From assembly GCA_052168355.1 (NCBI GenBank), contig JBQLZQ010000086.1, positions 1-55,221 of the forward strand: a stretch of 55,221 nucleotides of DNA. Reading direction: 5' to 3'. The notes beneath the pieces were generated by a model, which saw only the letters and a program-made list of their open reading frames with translations, searched no databases and had not been told where the DNA came from. Every line of letters begins with the position of its first letter. Position 1 is the stretch's first letter. Source of the DNA: JBQLZQ01 sp052168355 (lineage in GTDB: Bacteria; Pseudomonadota; Alphaproteobacteria; DSM-16000; Inquilinaceae). The position numbers and the translations under genes are program-made. Positions 23,881-31,357 of this stretch are shown piece by piece.

Positions 23881-24768
23881 TCAGGCGGTGCGGGAGGGCC
23901 CGGGGGCGTCGGCGCTCAGGTCGATGGGCACGGCAAAGCCGCCCAGCACCTGCAGCCGCTGCAACGGTTCGCCCAGCGCTACCTCCAGGCGGCGCAGCCT
24001 TTCATCGCCCATCAGCACGAAATCGTTGACCTCCGCCAGATAGAAGGGGGCGCTTCGATCGACATTGGCGCCGCCATCGGGAATCGAGGACCAAAGTCCG
24101 ACGAGCGGGAGGTTGACGTCTGTCAGCGACGTCTGAAGGCGCCCCCGGCTCACATTCTCCTTCAGTTCCAACCCGATCATCGTGTGGTCGTATCCGGTCG
24201 GTTCGGCGACGGCCCGGCCGATGGCGATGGCCCGCCGGCCGGTTCCACGGTCCAAAAACGGCAGCTTTGCCACCACCCGTGGCATCGAGCGGTCATCGCC
24301 CATCAGCAGGCGCCACCAATCGCCGACATCCTTGGTTTCGGGCCAGGGAACGATCCCGATCGCCGCCGTTCCATCGCTGACGGCGCGGATGGCGTTGAGC
24401 GGTGTGGCCACGGCAATCGTCGGCGCCAGGTTGCCATAGTGATCGCGGGCCAGATCCCACAGCGCGTTGCCATCGGTGGTTTCGCAGACGGCGACGGAGT
24501 ATGCGGCCTGCATCTGTCTGGAGGCCGACAACATTTCCCGCCACATCCGGGCCACCGCCGCGACCGGCATCCCGCCTTCGTGCCGATCGACCAGCCGGCG
24601 CAGGATCGTGGCCTCGCGACCGGGGCGATAGACCGCGCCCTCGCTGCGTTTGGCCAGGCTCACCCGTTCGACGACCCGGGCGCGGCGCATCACCAAATCG
24701 TGAATCGCCAGATCGATTTCATCGATCTGCCGTCGCAGTTCGTCGAGGGGGGTGGGCGCGGAGGCCAT
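23881..24768 (-). CDS. chorismate mutase (AroQ type) with a prephenate-dehydratase-like tail
   Basis: A 295-residue protein. Residues 1-90 are an AroQ-type chorismate mutase: LDELRRQIDEIDLAIHDLVMRRARVV, AVYRPGREATILRRL and WREMLSASRQMQ supply the helices and the Arg/Lys residues that bind chorismate. The remaining 200 residues (YSVAVCETTDGNALWDLARDHYG through GGFAVPID) have a periplasmic-binding-like/prephenate dehydratase shape, but I do not see the dehydratase TRF motif, so the second activity is doubtful; it may be a regulatory module. First gene of the chorismate mutase-hisC-tyrC unit, divergent from metX. Confidence 0.88.
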   Translation of the reverse strand: MASAPTPLDELRRQIDEIDLAIHDLVMRRARVVERVSLAKRSEGAVYRPGREATILRRLVDRHEGGMPVAAVARMWREMLSASRQMQAAYSVAVCETTDGNALWDLARDHYGNLAPTIAVATPLNAIRAVSDGTAAIGIVPWPETKDVGDWWRLLMGDDRSMPRVVAKLPFLDRGTGRRAIAIGRAVAEPTGYDHTMIGLELKENVSRGRLQTSLTDVNLPLVGLWSSIPDGGANVDRSAPFYLAEVNDFVLMGDERLRRLEVALGEPLQRLQVLGGFAVPIDLSADAPGPSRTA

Positions 24769-24849
24769 GGAAGGTCCGGATCAATGGAGGAGCGGCTAGA
24801 TTTAGCCTACCGCGTCGCAAAAAAGCAAAACAAACGTCCGCGCCGGTCG

Positions 24850-24855
24850 TATAAT
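24850..24855 (+). promoter_or_regulatory. consensus -10 box for metX
   Basis: TATAAT lies in the 177-base gap between the divergent chorismate mutase and metX genes. A -35 box at the right distance is poor (A-rich). A start near 24862 would leave an 84-base leader. I see no recognisable SAM riboswitch in it. Confidence 0.4.
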
Positions 24856-24945
24856 GGGGAGACCATTGTCAGACGCGGCTTGAGTACCTAGGCTCCCGCC
24901 TTTCCATCGACCTTGAGCCACCGATACGCCGAACCGGCCACGTTT

Positions 24946-26124
24946 ATGACCATGGACACCCACAGCGACGCGATCGGCGGCCCCTCGGGGGCGGCCCTGC
25001 CCGGACACAGGGTTGTCCTGGCCGCGGATCGGCCGATGCCGTTGGACAGCGGGGCGTCGATCGGCCCGTTTCCAATGGCTTACCAGACCTATGGCACGCT
25101 CAACGCCGACCGCAGCAACGCCATTCTGATCTGCCATGCGTTGACGGGCGACCAGTTCGCGGCCGACGCACACCCGCTGACCGGAAAGCCGGGATGGTGG
25201 CATCTTCTGGTCGGTCCGGGGCTGCCGCTCGACAGCGAGCGCTATTTCGTGATCAGCACCAACGTTCTGGGGGGGTGCATGGGCACGGCGGGCCCGCCGA
25301 CCACCGACCCCGCCACCGGTAGGCCTTATGGGATCGGCTTTCCGATGATCACCATCGCCGACATGGTGCGGGCGCAAAAGCTGCTGATCGACCATCTGGG
25401 CATCGAGCGGCTGTTCTGCGTCATTGGCGGTTCGATGGGCGGGATGCAGGTCCTGGAATGGGCCGCGCGGTACCCCGAGTCCGTCCATGGTGCGATTCCG
25501 ATCGCCACCGCCGCGCGCCATTCGGCCCAGAACATCGCCTTTCACGAGGTCGGCCGCCAAGCCATCATGGCCGACCCGGCATGGCACGGCGGCGCCTATT
25601 TCGACCGCGGCGTGCGGCCCAAGGGAGGGCTGGCGGTGGCCCGCATGGCGGCGCACATCACCTATCTGTCGGAGGCGGCGCTGCACCGCAAGTTCGGCCG
25701 CAACCTGCAGGACCGGCAGGCGCTGAGCTATGGGTTCGACGCCGACTTCCAGGTGGAGAGCTATCTGCGTCACCAGGGCATCACCTTCGTCGACAGGTTC
25801 GACGCCAATTCCTATCTCTACATCACCCGGGCCATGGATTATTTCGATCTGGCGCGGGATCACGACGGCGTTCTGGCCCACGCGTTTCGCGATACGCCGG
25901 TGCGGTTCTGCCTGGTGTCGTTTACCAGCGACTGGCTGTTCCCGACCCGCGAAAGCCGCGAGATCGTGCAGGCGCTGAACGCCGTCGCCGCCAACGTCAG
26001 CTTCGTCGAGATCGACAGCGACAAGGGACACGACGCGTTCCTGTTGGCCGAGCCCGCCTTCCACCAGGTGCTGCGCGGTTTTCTGGGCGGGTTGGAGGAG
26101 CATCGGGGGACCGGTACGACGTGA
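24946..26124 (+). CDS. metX: homoserine O-acetyltransferase/O-succinyltransferase
   Basis: About 392 residues, alpha/beta hydrolase fold, acylating homoserine at the start of methionine synthesis. Landmarks are AYQTYGTLNADRSNAILICHALTGD, the nucleophile elbow GGSMGGMQ with Ser, SFTSDWLFPTRES with the catalytic Asp, and DKGHDAFLL with the His. MetX enzymes of this type may use acetyl- or succinyl-CoA; sequence alone does not decide. ATG 24946 is taken; TTG 24913 and ATG 24952 are alternatives, none with a strong ribosome site. The stop overlaps the metW start by one base. Confidence 0.93.
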   Translation: MTMDTHSDAIGGPSGAALPGHRVVLAADRPMPLDSGASIGPFPMAYQTYGTLNADRSNAILICHALTGDQFAADAHPLTGKPGWWHLLVGPGLPLDSERYFVISTNVLGGCMGTAGPPTTDPATGRPYGIGFPMITIADMVRAQKLLIDHLGIERLFCVIGGSMGGMQVLEWAARYPESVHGAIPIATAARHSAQNIAFHEVGRQAIMADPAWHGGAYFDRGVRPKGGLAVARMAAHITYLSEAALHRKFGRNLQDRQALSYGFDADFQVESYLRHQGITFVDRFDANSYLYITRAMDYFDLARDHDGVLAHAFRDTPVRFCLVSFTSDWLFPTRESREIVQALNAVAANVSFVEIDSDKGHDAFLLAEPAFHQVLRGFLGGLEEHRGTGTT

Positions 26125-26810
26125 TGCCCCTGGACAGTTCCGCCGCCCGCGACCGCACCCATGCCGGCGATATCCGGGTCGATTTCCGCCTGATCGCCGA
26201 CATGGTGGATCCGGGCAGCCGGGTGCTGGATATCGGCTGCGGCGAAGGCGACCTGCTGGAGATCCTGTGGCGCCAGAAGAATGTGGACGGGCGGGGCATC
26301 GAGCTGTCGCAGGGCGGCGTCCATGCGTGCGTCAGCCGCGGTCTGTCCGTTATCCAGGGCGACGCCGATACTGATCTCGCCCACTATCCGGACAACGCCT
26401 TCGACTATGTGATCCTGAGCCAGACGCTTCAGGCCATGCACGACCCCAAGGGGGTTTTGGACAATCTGTGCCGCATCGGCCACAGGGCCATCGTCAGCTT
26501 TCCCAATTTCGGCTACTGGCGGGTCCGTCTGTCGCTGCTGTGGCACGGCCGGATGCCGGTCAACCGCAAGCTGCCCTATGCGTGGTACGAGACACCGAAC
26601 ATCCATTTCTGCACGATCACGGACTTCGCCGCGCTGTGCCGCGGCATGGGAATCGTCATCGAGCGAACAGTGATCGTGCGCGGCAACGGGTCCGCCGCGC
26701 CAACGGTGCCAGGAGCCTTCGCCAACTGGGCCGGGGAGCAGGGGCTGTTTCTGTTGCGCCGGTCAGCGGACGTCGACCAAGGTGGCGACACGGCTCAGAA
26801 TACCCCTTAG
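26124..26810 (+). CDS. metW: methionine biosynthesis protein MetW
   Basis: A 228-residue class I SAM-dependent methyltransferase-like protein. VLDIGCGEGDLLEIL is the SAM-binding glycine motif; GIELSQGGVHACVSRGLSVIQGDAD and PDNAFDYVILSQTLQAMHDP are characteristic of MetW, and SFPNFGYWRVRLSLLWHGRMPV and YETPNIHFCTITDF complete the family pattern. MetW pairs with MetX in many bacteria without MetA and is needed for full acyltransferase activity. The TGATG junction with metX implies translational coupling. Confidence 0.93.
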   Translation: MPLDSSAARDRTHAGDIRVDFRLIADMVDPGSRVLDIGCGEGDLLEILWRQKNVDGRGIELSQGGVHACVSRGLSVIQGDADTDLAHYPDNAFDYVILSQTLQAMHDPKGVLDNLCRIGHRAIVSFPNFGYWRVRLSLLWHGRMPVNRKLPYAWYETPNIHFCTITDFAALCRGMGIVIERTVIVRGNGSAAPTVPGAFANWAGEQGLFLLRRSADVDQGGDTAQNTP

Positions 26811-26914
26811 CCGGCGGAGATCGTGAGCGCCGATCCGGTCGGCGGGATCGGGGAAAGGGGCGCCGATGCCGGCGGCTTTCAAATCGTCGACCGGCTGCTG
26901 CACCGCCTGCTTGG

Positions 26915-27649
26915 TCAGCCGCGGCCGGGGACGCCGGTGGCCGCCGGAACCAGCACCGGGCGGCTGCGAAGCACGCGCTTTCGATCCTGGGTCATGGCGT
27001 AAAGCTGCTTGCTCGCCTCGATCATGATCACGCCGGCAAACCGTTCGAACCAGCGCGCGCCCGCCTTTTCCCACGCCGGGGCGGCGCGCAGCAGGAATCG
27101 CGACCGCAAGGGCGGCATGTACAGGGCGCGGGCCACCCGCTCGGGGACGAACATGTTGTCGCGCAGCAGGCGCGAAAGCTGGGATGCGCTGTAGGGATGG
27201 CCATGCCCGAACGGCGTGGCGTCGGATTGAGCCCAGATGCCGCGACGGTTGGGCACGACGACCAGCAAGCGTCCGCCGGCGGCCAACACCCGCCAGGATT
27301 CGCGCAACATGGCGCGCAGGTTTTCGGTCGTTTCCAAGCCGTGAACCAGGAGAACCCTGTCGACGGCGAGGTCGGGCAGCGGCAGTTCGGTTTCGTCGAC
27401 CAGGGCGCAGGCATTGTGGCCGTCGGCCGGCCAGCGGACCACACCCTGCCCCCCCGGCATAAAGCACAATGTGCGTTCGGCCTCGTCGCGCAACGGGCGC
27501 AGATACGGCACCGCATAGCCGAGCCCCAGCACCGACTGCCCCCGAACCGACGGCCACAGGCCGCGCAGCTGGCGACGGATCATGCGTTGCGCGAGAAGGC
27601 CGAGATGGGAGTCGTAGAAATCGCGAAGATCGACCACATCGGTGTGCAT
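26915..27649 (-). CDS. class I SAM-dependent methyltransferase-like protein
   Basis: A 244-residue methyltransferase-fold protein next to gloB, as in many alphaproteobacteria. The usual glycine motif is reduced to QSVLGLGYAVPYL; LPLPDLAVDRVLLVHGLE and SWRVLAAGGRLLVVVPNRRG are motif IV- and post-motif-like strands, and DATPFGHGHPYSASQL is a conserved family segment. The acidic residue that normally holds the SAM ribose is not evident, so activity is uncertain. It starts at 27649, divergent from gloB, and ends about 100 bases from the convergent metW stop; that gap shows nothing I can name. Confidence 0.83.
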   Translation of the reverse strand: MHTDVVDLRDFYDSHLGLLAQRMIRRQLRGLWPSVRGQSVLGLGYAVPYLRPLRDEAERTLCFMPGGQGVVRWPADGHNACALVDETELPLPDLAVDRVLLVHGLETTENLRAMLRESWRVLAAGGRLLVVVPNRRGIWAQSDATPFGHGHPYSASQLSRLLRDNMFVPERVARALYMPPLRSRFLLRAAPAWEKAGARWFERFAGVIMIEASKQLYAMTQDRKRVLRSRPVLVPAATGVPGRG

Positions 27650-27800
27650 GGTTAAGCGTCCCTATTGAGAACAGGACATGGTCCGCATCGTTGACCGGCG
27701 GTTAACGGGCGGCCCCTCGCCGCCGCCTCGACATCACTATCTTTACACCAACACGGCCTTCGGGGGTAACGTGAGACCCCCTTTGAGAAGGAACCGCGCC

Positions 27801-28571
27801 ATGGCGGCCTTATCCGTCGAGCTTTTGCCCGCCTTCACCGACAACTACATCTATCTGGTACACGAGCCCGCATCCGACACGGTGGTCACGGTCGATCCGG
27901 GCACGGCCGATCCGGTGATCGAGGCCGTGGAGGGGCGCGGCTGGTCGCTGGACCTGATCTTGAACACTCACCATCACGCCGACCACACTGGCGGCAACGC
28001 CGCCCTGAAGGCCCGCTATGGCGCGCCGGTGATCGGTCCGGCTGCGGAAGCCCAACGTATCCCCTCCCTGGATCGCGCCGTCGGCCCCGGCGACCGGCTA
28101 TCCATCGGCAATCAAAGAGGTGAGGTCCTGGGAGTTCCCGGACACACCGCCGGGCACATTGCCTTCTGGTTCCAGGCGTGCCAAACGCTGTTCTGCGGCG
28201 ACGCCCTGTTTTCCCTGGGCTGCGGCCGGCTGTTCGAGGGCACGGCAGCCGACATGTGGCAGAGCCTTGTCAGGCTGCGCGGCCTGCCCGACGATACGAA
28301 GATCTATTGCGGCCATGAATACACCGAATCGAATGCCCGGTTTGCCGTGACCATCGACCCCGACAATCAGGAGCTGAGGTCCGCCGCCGACCGGATCGCC
28401 GCTCAAAGGCGGGCCGGCACGCCGACCATTCCCGCCCGTCTGGGCGACGAGAAAAGGACCAATCCGTTCCTGCGCGCCGACGTGCCGGCGCTGCAGAAGG
28501 CCATCGGCCGTCCGGGAGACGATCCGGTCGCCATCTTCGCCGATATCCGCGCCCGCAAGGACCGCTTTTGA
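27801..28571 (+). CDS. gloB: hydroxyacylglutathione hydrolase (glyoxalase II)
   Basis: A 256-residue metallo-beta-lactamase-fold enzyme hydrolysing S-lactoylglutathione to lactate and glutathione, the second step of methylglyoxal detoxification. The metal site THHHADHTGG, GHTAGHIAFW and FCGDALFSLGCGRLFEGT are complete, and the C-terminal glutathione-binding CGHEYTESNARFA and KRTNPFLR are present. ATG 27801 has GAAGGA just upstream and gives the standard N-terminus (VELLPAFTDNYIYLV). A GST gene follows 25 bases later. Confidence 0.95.
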   Translation: MAALSVELLPAFTDNYIYLVHEPASDTVVTVDPGTADPVIEAVEGRGWSLDLILNTHHHADHTGGNAALKARYGAPVIGPAAEAQRIPSLDRAVGPGDRLSIGNQRGEVLGVPGHTAGHIAFWFQACQTLFCGDALFSLGCGRLFEGTAADMWQSLVRLRGLPDDTKIYCGHEYTESNARFAVTIDPDNQELRSAADRIAAQRRAGTPTIPARLGDEKRTNPFLRADVPALQKAIGRPGDDPVAIFADIRARKDRF

Positions 28572-28596
28572 CCTCATGACAAGGAAATCACCACCG

Positions 28597-29211
28597 ATGA
28601 TGCGCCTCAGCTACAGCGCCACCTCCCCCTATGTCCGCAAGGTTCTGGCCGTGGCCATGGAAGCGGGGATCGCGGACCGGATCGAAAAGATGGCCACCGA
28701 CCCGTGGTCGAAGGACACCGACCTGCCGGCCAGCAACCCGCTGAACAAGGTCCCGACCCTGATCACCGAGGAGGGAGATGCGCTGTTCGATTCCCCGGTC
28801 ATCTGCGAATACCTCGACAGTTTGTCCAAGGCCGCGGACCCGTTGTTGCCGCCGTCCGGCCCGGCGCGGTGGCAGGCGCTGCGCCAGCAGGCCTTGGCCG
28901 ACGGCATCTGCGACGCCGCCATCCTGCGCCGGCTGGACGGACAGCGCCCCGCCGAACAGCAGTCCGAGGGCTGGCAGAACCGGCAGCGGGATGCCGTGGC
29001 CAGGACCTGCGACCTGCTGGAAACCGAAGCGGCGGCCGGGACCCTGGGGATGGCGCCGAGCATCGGAACTCTGGCGGTGGCGTGCGCCCTGGGCTATCTC
29101 GATCTGCGCTGGAGCCATGAGGATTGGCGCCAGGGACGCCCGGCCCTGACGCGCTGGAACGACGCCTTCGCCAAGCGGCCGTCGATCGCCGAGACGGCGC
29201 CGCCCCAGTGA
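28597..29211 (+). CDS. glutathione S-transferase family protein
   Basis: About 204 residues. The N-terminal thioredoxin-like domain begins MRLSYSATSPYVRKVLAVAMEAG with the candidate catalytic Ser/Tyr near the start; NKVPTLITEEGDALFDSPVICEYLD contains the cis-Pro and the DSPVI glutathione-binding turn. The C-terminal helical domain (about 90-200) contains IGTLAVACALGYLDLRWSHEDW. The pattern is of the YibF/GST-like group. ATG 28597 is preferred because AAGGA lies upstream; 28576 would add seven residues. Follows gloB closely and precedes the DUF985 gene, so the three may be one transcript. Confidence 0.88.
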   Translation: MMRLSYSATSPYVRKVLAVAMEAGIADRIEKMATDPWSKDTDLPASNPLNKVPTLITEEGDALFDSPVICEYLDSLSKAADPLLPPSGPARWQALRQQALADGICDAAILRRLDGQRPAEQQSEGWQNRQRDAVARTCDLLETEAAAGTLGMAPSIGTLAVACALGYLDLRWSHEDWRQGRPALTRWNDAFAKRPSIAETAPPQ

Positions 29212-29235
29212 CCGCCGGCACCGACCCGGGCATGG

Positions 29236-29661
29236 ATGCCGACGATCATCCGGTTGCTGGGGCTGCGGCCCCACCCGGAGGGCGGCCATTACGTCCAGAC
29301 ATGGCGCGACGAGCCCGACGATGGCGGTCGCGGCGCCGGCACGGCCATCTATTACTTGCTGCGCGCCGGGGAACGGTCGCATTGGCACCGTGTCGACGCG
29401 GCCGAGATCTGGCACTGGTATGCCGGCGGGCCGCTGACCCTGGCCCTGTCGCCAGACGGACACGGCGAGGAGCCGGTCATCCTGGGTCCGGCTCTGGCCG
29501 AGGGCCAGCGGCCCCAAGCCATTGTGCCGGCCGGTGTCTGGCAATCGGCGAAAAGCCTGGGCGCGTGGACTTTGGTCGGATGTACCGTCAGCCCGGCCTT
29601 CCTGTTCGAGGGGTTCGAGCTGGCGCCGCCGGACTGGCGGCCGGCGCCACGGACCGGGTGA
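29236..29661 (+). CDS. DUF985 cupin-domain protein
   Basis: A 141-residue single cupin of the YML079w-like (Cupin_5) family. The conserved order is LGLRPHPEGGHYVQTWRD, AGTAIYYLLRAGERSHWHRVDAAEIWHWYAGGPL, PAGVWQSA and VGCTVSPAFLFEGFEL. His residues in SHWHRV and Glu in AEIWH resemble a cupin metal or ligand site. Function is unknown; sugar-like ligands are suspected from structure. The gene begins 24 bases after the GST stop. The last 74 bases overlap the 3' end of the convergent EamA gene. Confidence 0.88.
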   Translation: MPTIIRLLGLRPHPEGGHYVQTWRDEPDDGGRGAGTAIYYLLRAGERSHWHRVDAAEIWHWYAGGPLTLALSPDGHGEEPVILGPALAEGQRPQAIVPAGVWQSAKSLGAWTLVGCTVSPAFLFEGFELAPPDWRPAPRTG

Positions 29662-30562
29662 CCGGCGGCTTCCGAAAAAGGTCGCGGGACGCCAGGACCG
29701 CGCCGCCGACAATCAGGCCGCAAGCCGCGACCACGGTCCAGCCGAACAGCCCTCGACCGAACAGGATCAGCAGCAGCGTCGACAAAAGCGGCGCGGCGTA
29801 GGCCATGGCGCCCAGCGCCCGTATGTCGCCATGCTTGACCCCGTGATCCCAGACAAAGAAGGCCAGCCCGACCGGCCCCAGCCCCAACCCGGCGATAGCG
29901 GCCCAACCCACGACGTCGGGCCATGCGGTCGTCTCCAAAGCCAAATGGCAGAGCAGGGCGAGCACCGCGGTGGCGCCGCAAAAGCCGCCCACCGCATCAG
30001 TCGGAACGTGACCGACCCGGCGGCTCAACACCGAATAGCCAGCCCAGATCACGGCGGAGGCAAAGGCGGCGCCATACCCCAGCGCGTGCTCGAGGCGCAG
30101 TCCGACGGCACCCTTGCCGGCGATCAGCAGCGTCGCCCCCGCCAACCCCAGACCCGCGCCGGCGATGTGCCACCAGCGCAGCCGCTCTCCCGGCAGCAGA
30201 GCCGAGAACAGCACGATCAGCAACGGCCAGAAATAGTTGATCAGGTTGGCTTCGACCGGCGGCGCCACCTGGAGGGCCAGAAAGAAAAAGAAATGGTAGC
30301 CGAACAGCCCTCCGACCCCCAACACCCACACCGCCGGCTTCTGCCGCAGCGCCGGCCATGGCGAGCGGCCGCGCGAGAGGGGCAGAACCAGCCCGATGAC
30401 AAACGCAACGGCAAAGGCCATGGCCACGAGCTGAAAGGGCGGCACGCCGCCGGCCCAGGTCGTGAACAGCGCCAGGGTCGACCACATCAGCACGGCGCTG
30501 CCGCCGATCAGCGTGGCGCGGCGCCGGTCGGGTACGGAAGCGGCGGGGGCGGAATCGATCAT
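29588..30562 (-). CDS. EamA/DMT-family exporter, YddG-like
   Basis: A 324-residue inner-membrane transporter of the drug/metabolite superfamily: two EamA repeats, about ten transmembrane helices. LIGGSAVLMWSTLALFTTWAGGVPPFQLVAMAFA, GYHFFFFLALQVAPPVEANLINYFWPLLIVLFSALLPGE and WAGYSVLSRR are close to YddG, an exporter of aromatic amino acids and related compounds. Substrate here is inferred only. ATG 30562 was taken; an upstream ATG would add 23 charged residues. A 25-residue Pro/Ala/Arg-rich cytoplasmic tail is encoded within the overlap with the DUF985 gene. Confidence 0.88.
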   Translation of the reverse strand: MIDSAPAASVPDRRRATLIGGSAVLMWSTLALFTTWAGGVPPFQLVAMAFAVAFVIGLVLPLSRGRSPWPALRQKPAVWVLGVGGLFGYHFFFFLALQVAPPVEANLINYFWPLLIVLFSALLPGERLRWWHIAGAGLGLAGATLLIAGKGAVGLRLEHALGYGAAFASAVIWAGYSVLSRRVGHVPTDAVGGFCGATAVLALLCHLALETTAWPDVVGWAAIAGLGLGPVGLAFFVWDHGVKHGDIRALGAMAYAAPLLSTLLLILFGRGLFGWTVVAACGLIVGGAVLASRDLFRKPPVTRSVAPAASPAAPARTPRTGRPG

Positions 30563-30675
30563 GGCGCTCACGCGGGAACGGGACGATCGGGACGTTATAG
30601 CGCCGGTATCTTCGCCGTGTCTTGCTTGCATGGTATGGTCGCCTTCGTTCGAGGTTCCCCCGTCGATGGAGGATC

Positions 30676-31329
30676 ATGTCGATGACGTCGGCGGACGACG
30701 GCGTGTTCATCCTTTATGGCGTACGCCGCTGGGGTTCGGCCATCGTCGAGGCGATGCTGGCCCAATGCGACCTGCCCTATCGGATGGAGGCGGTCGACGG
30801 CTTCGACCAGCCCGGCCCGCCGCGCGACCGGCTGCTGGCGGTCAACCCCTTGGCCCAGGTGCCGACGCTGATCCTGCCGGACGGTACCGTCATGACCGAG
30901 ACCGCGGCGATCGCCCTGCATCTCAACGACATCGTACCGGCGGCCGGTCTGATCCCGCCGGTCGGCGACCCAAAGCGGCCGGCCTTTTTGCGGCTGCTGA
31001 TCTGGCTGGTGGCCAATGTCTATCCGACCTTCACCTATGGCGACTATCCCGAACGCTGGACGGACAGCGCGGCGGCGCCGGTGCTGCTGTCCCGTACCAA
31101 TGCCCACTGCCAATCCCTTTGGACATGGTTCGAGACCCAGGTGGACGGACGGCCCTGGGCAATGGGCGATAGGATCACGGCGCTCGACATCTATGTCGCC
31201 TGCATGACCCGCTGGCGGCCGGGCGCCGCCTGGTTCGCGGACCATTGCCCGAAACTGGCCGCCATCGCCAACGAGGCCCGGTCCCACCCCCGCATCGGCC
31301 CCGTCCTGAAACGCAACTATGGTGACTGA
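30676..31329 (+). CDS. glutathione S-transferase family protein (second copy)
   Basis: A 217-residue GST-like protein. VFILYGVRRWGSAIVEAMLAQCDLPYRME forms the N-terminal beta-alpha unit, NPLAQVPTLILPDGTVMTETAAIALHL the glutathione-binding loop with cis-Pro and a Glu-Thr pair in place of Glu-Ser. The C-terminal domain contains WAMGDRITALDIYVACMTRWRPG, the usual N-capping box. Low similarity to the GST at 28.6 kb, so not a recent duplicate. GGAGGATC precedes ATG 30676. It is divergent from the EamA gene and convergent with the NUDIX-hydrolase fusion gene. Confidence 0.88.
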   Translation: MSMTSADDGVFILYGVRRWGSAIVEAMLAQCDLPYRMEAVDGFDQPGPPRDRLLAVNPLAQVPTLILPDGTVMTETAAIALHLNDIVPAAGLIPPVGDPKRPAFLRLLIWLVANVYPTFTYGDYPERWTDSAAAPVLLSRTNAHCQSLWTWFETQVDGRPWAMGDRITALDIYVACMTRWRPGAAWFADHCPKLAAIANEARSHPRIGPVLKRNYGD

Positions 31330-31357
31330 GGTGGGTCGGCCGGCACTCTTTTAATAA

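Noticed and set aside
24781..24945. Possible SAM riboswitch before metX, including GGCTA-GATT-TAGCC at 24794-24807.
   Set aside because: The small palindrome lies upstream of the TATAAT box and so outside the likely transcript; the conserved SAM-II core is not present in the remaining leader.
26763..26914. Continuation of the methyltransferase in another frame (KQAVQQPVDDLKAAG...), suggesting a frameshift.
   Set aside because: The called protein already has the usual family length, the extra segment matches no motif I know, and it overlaps the metW end.
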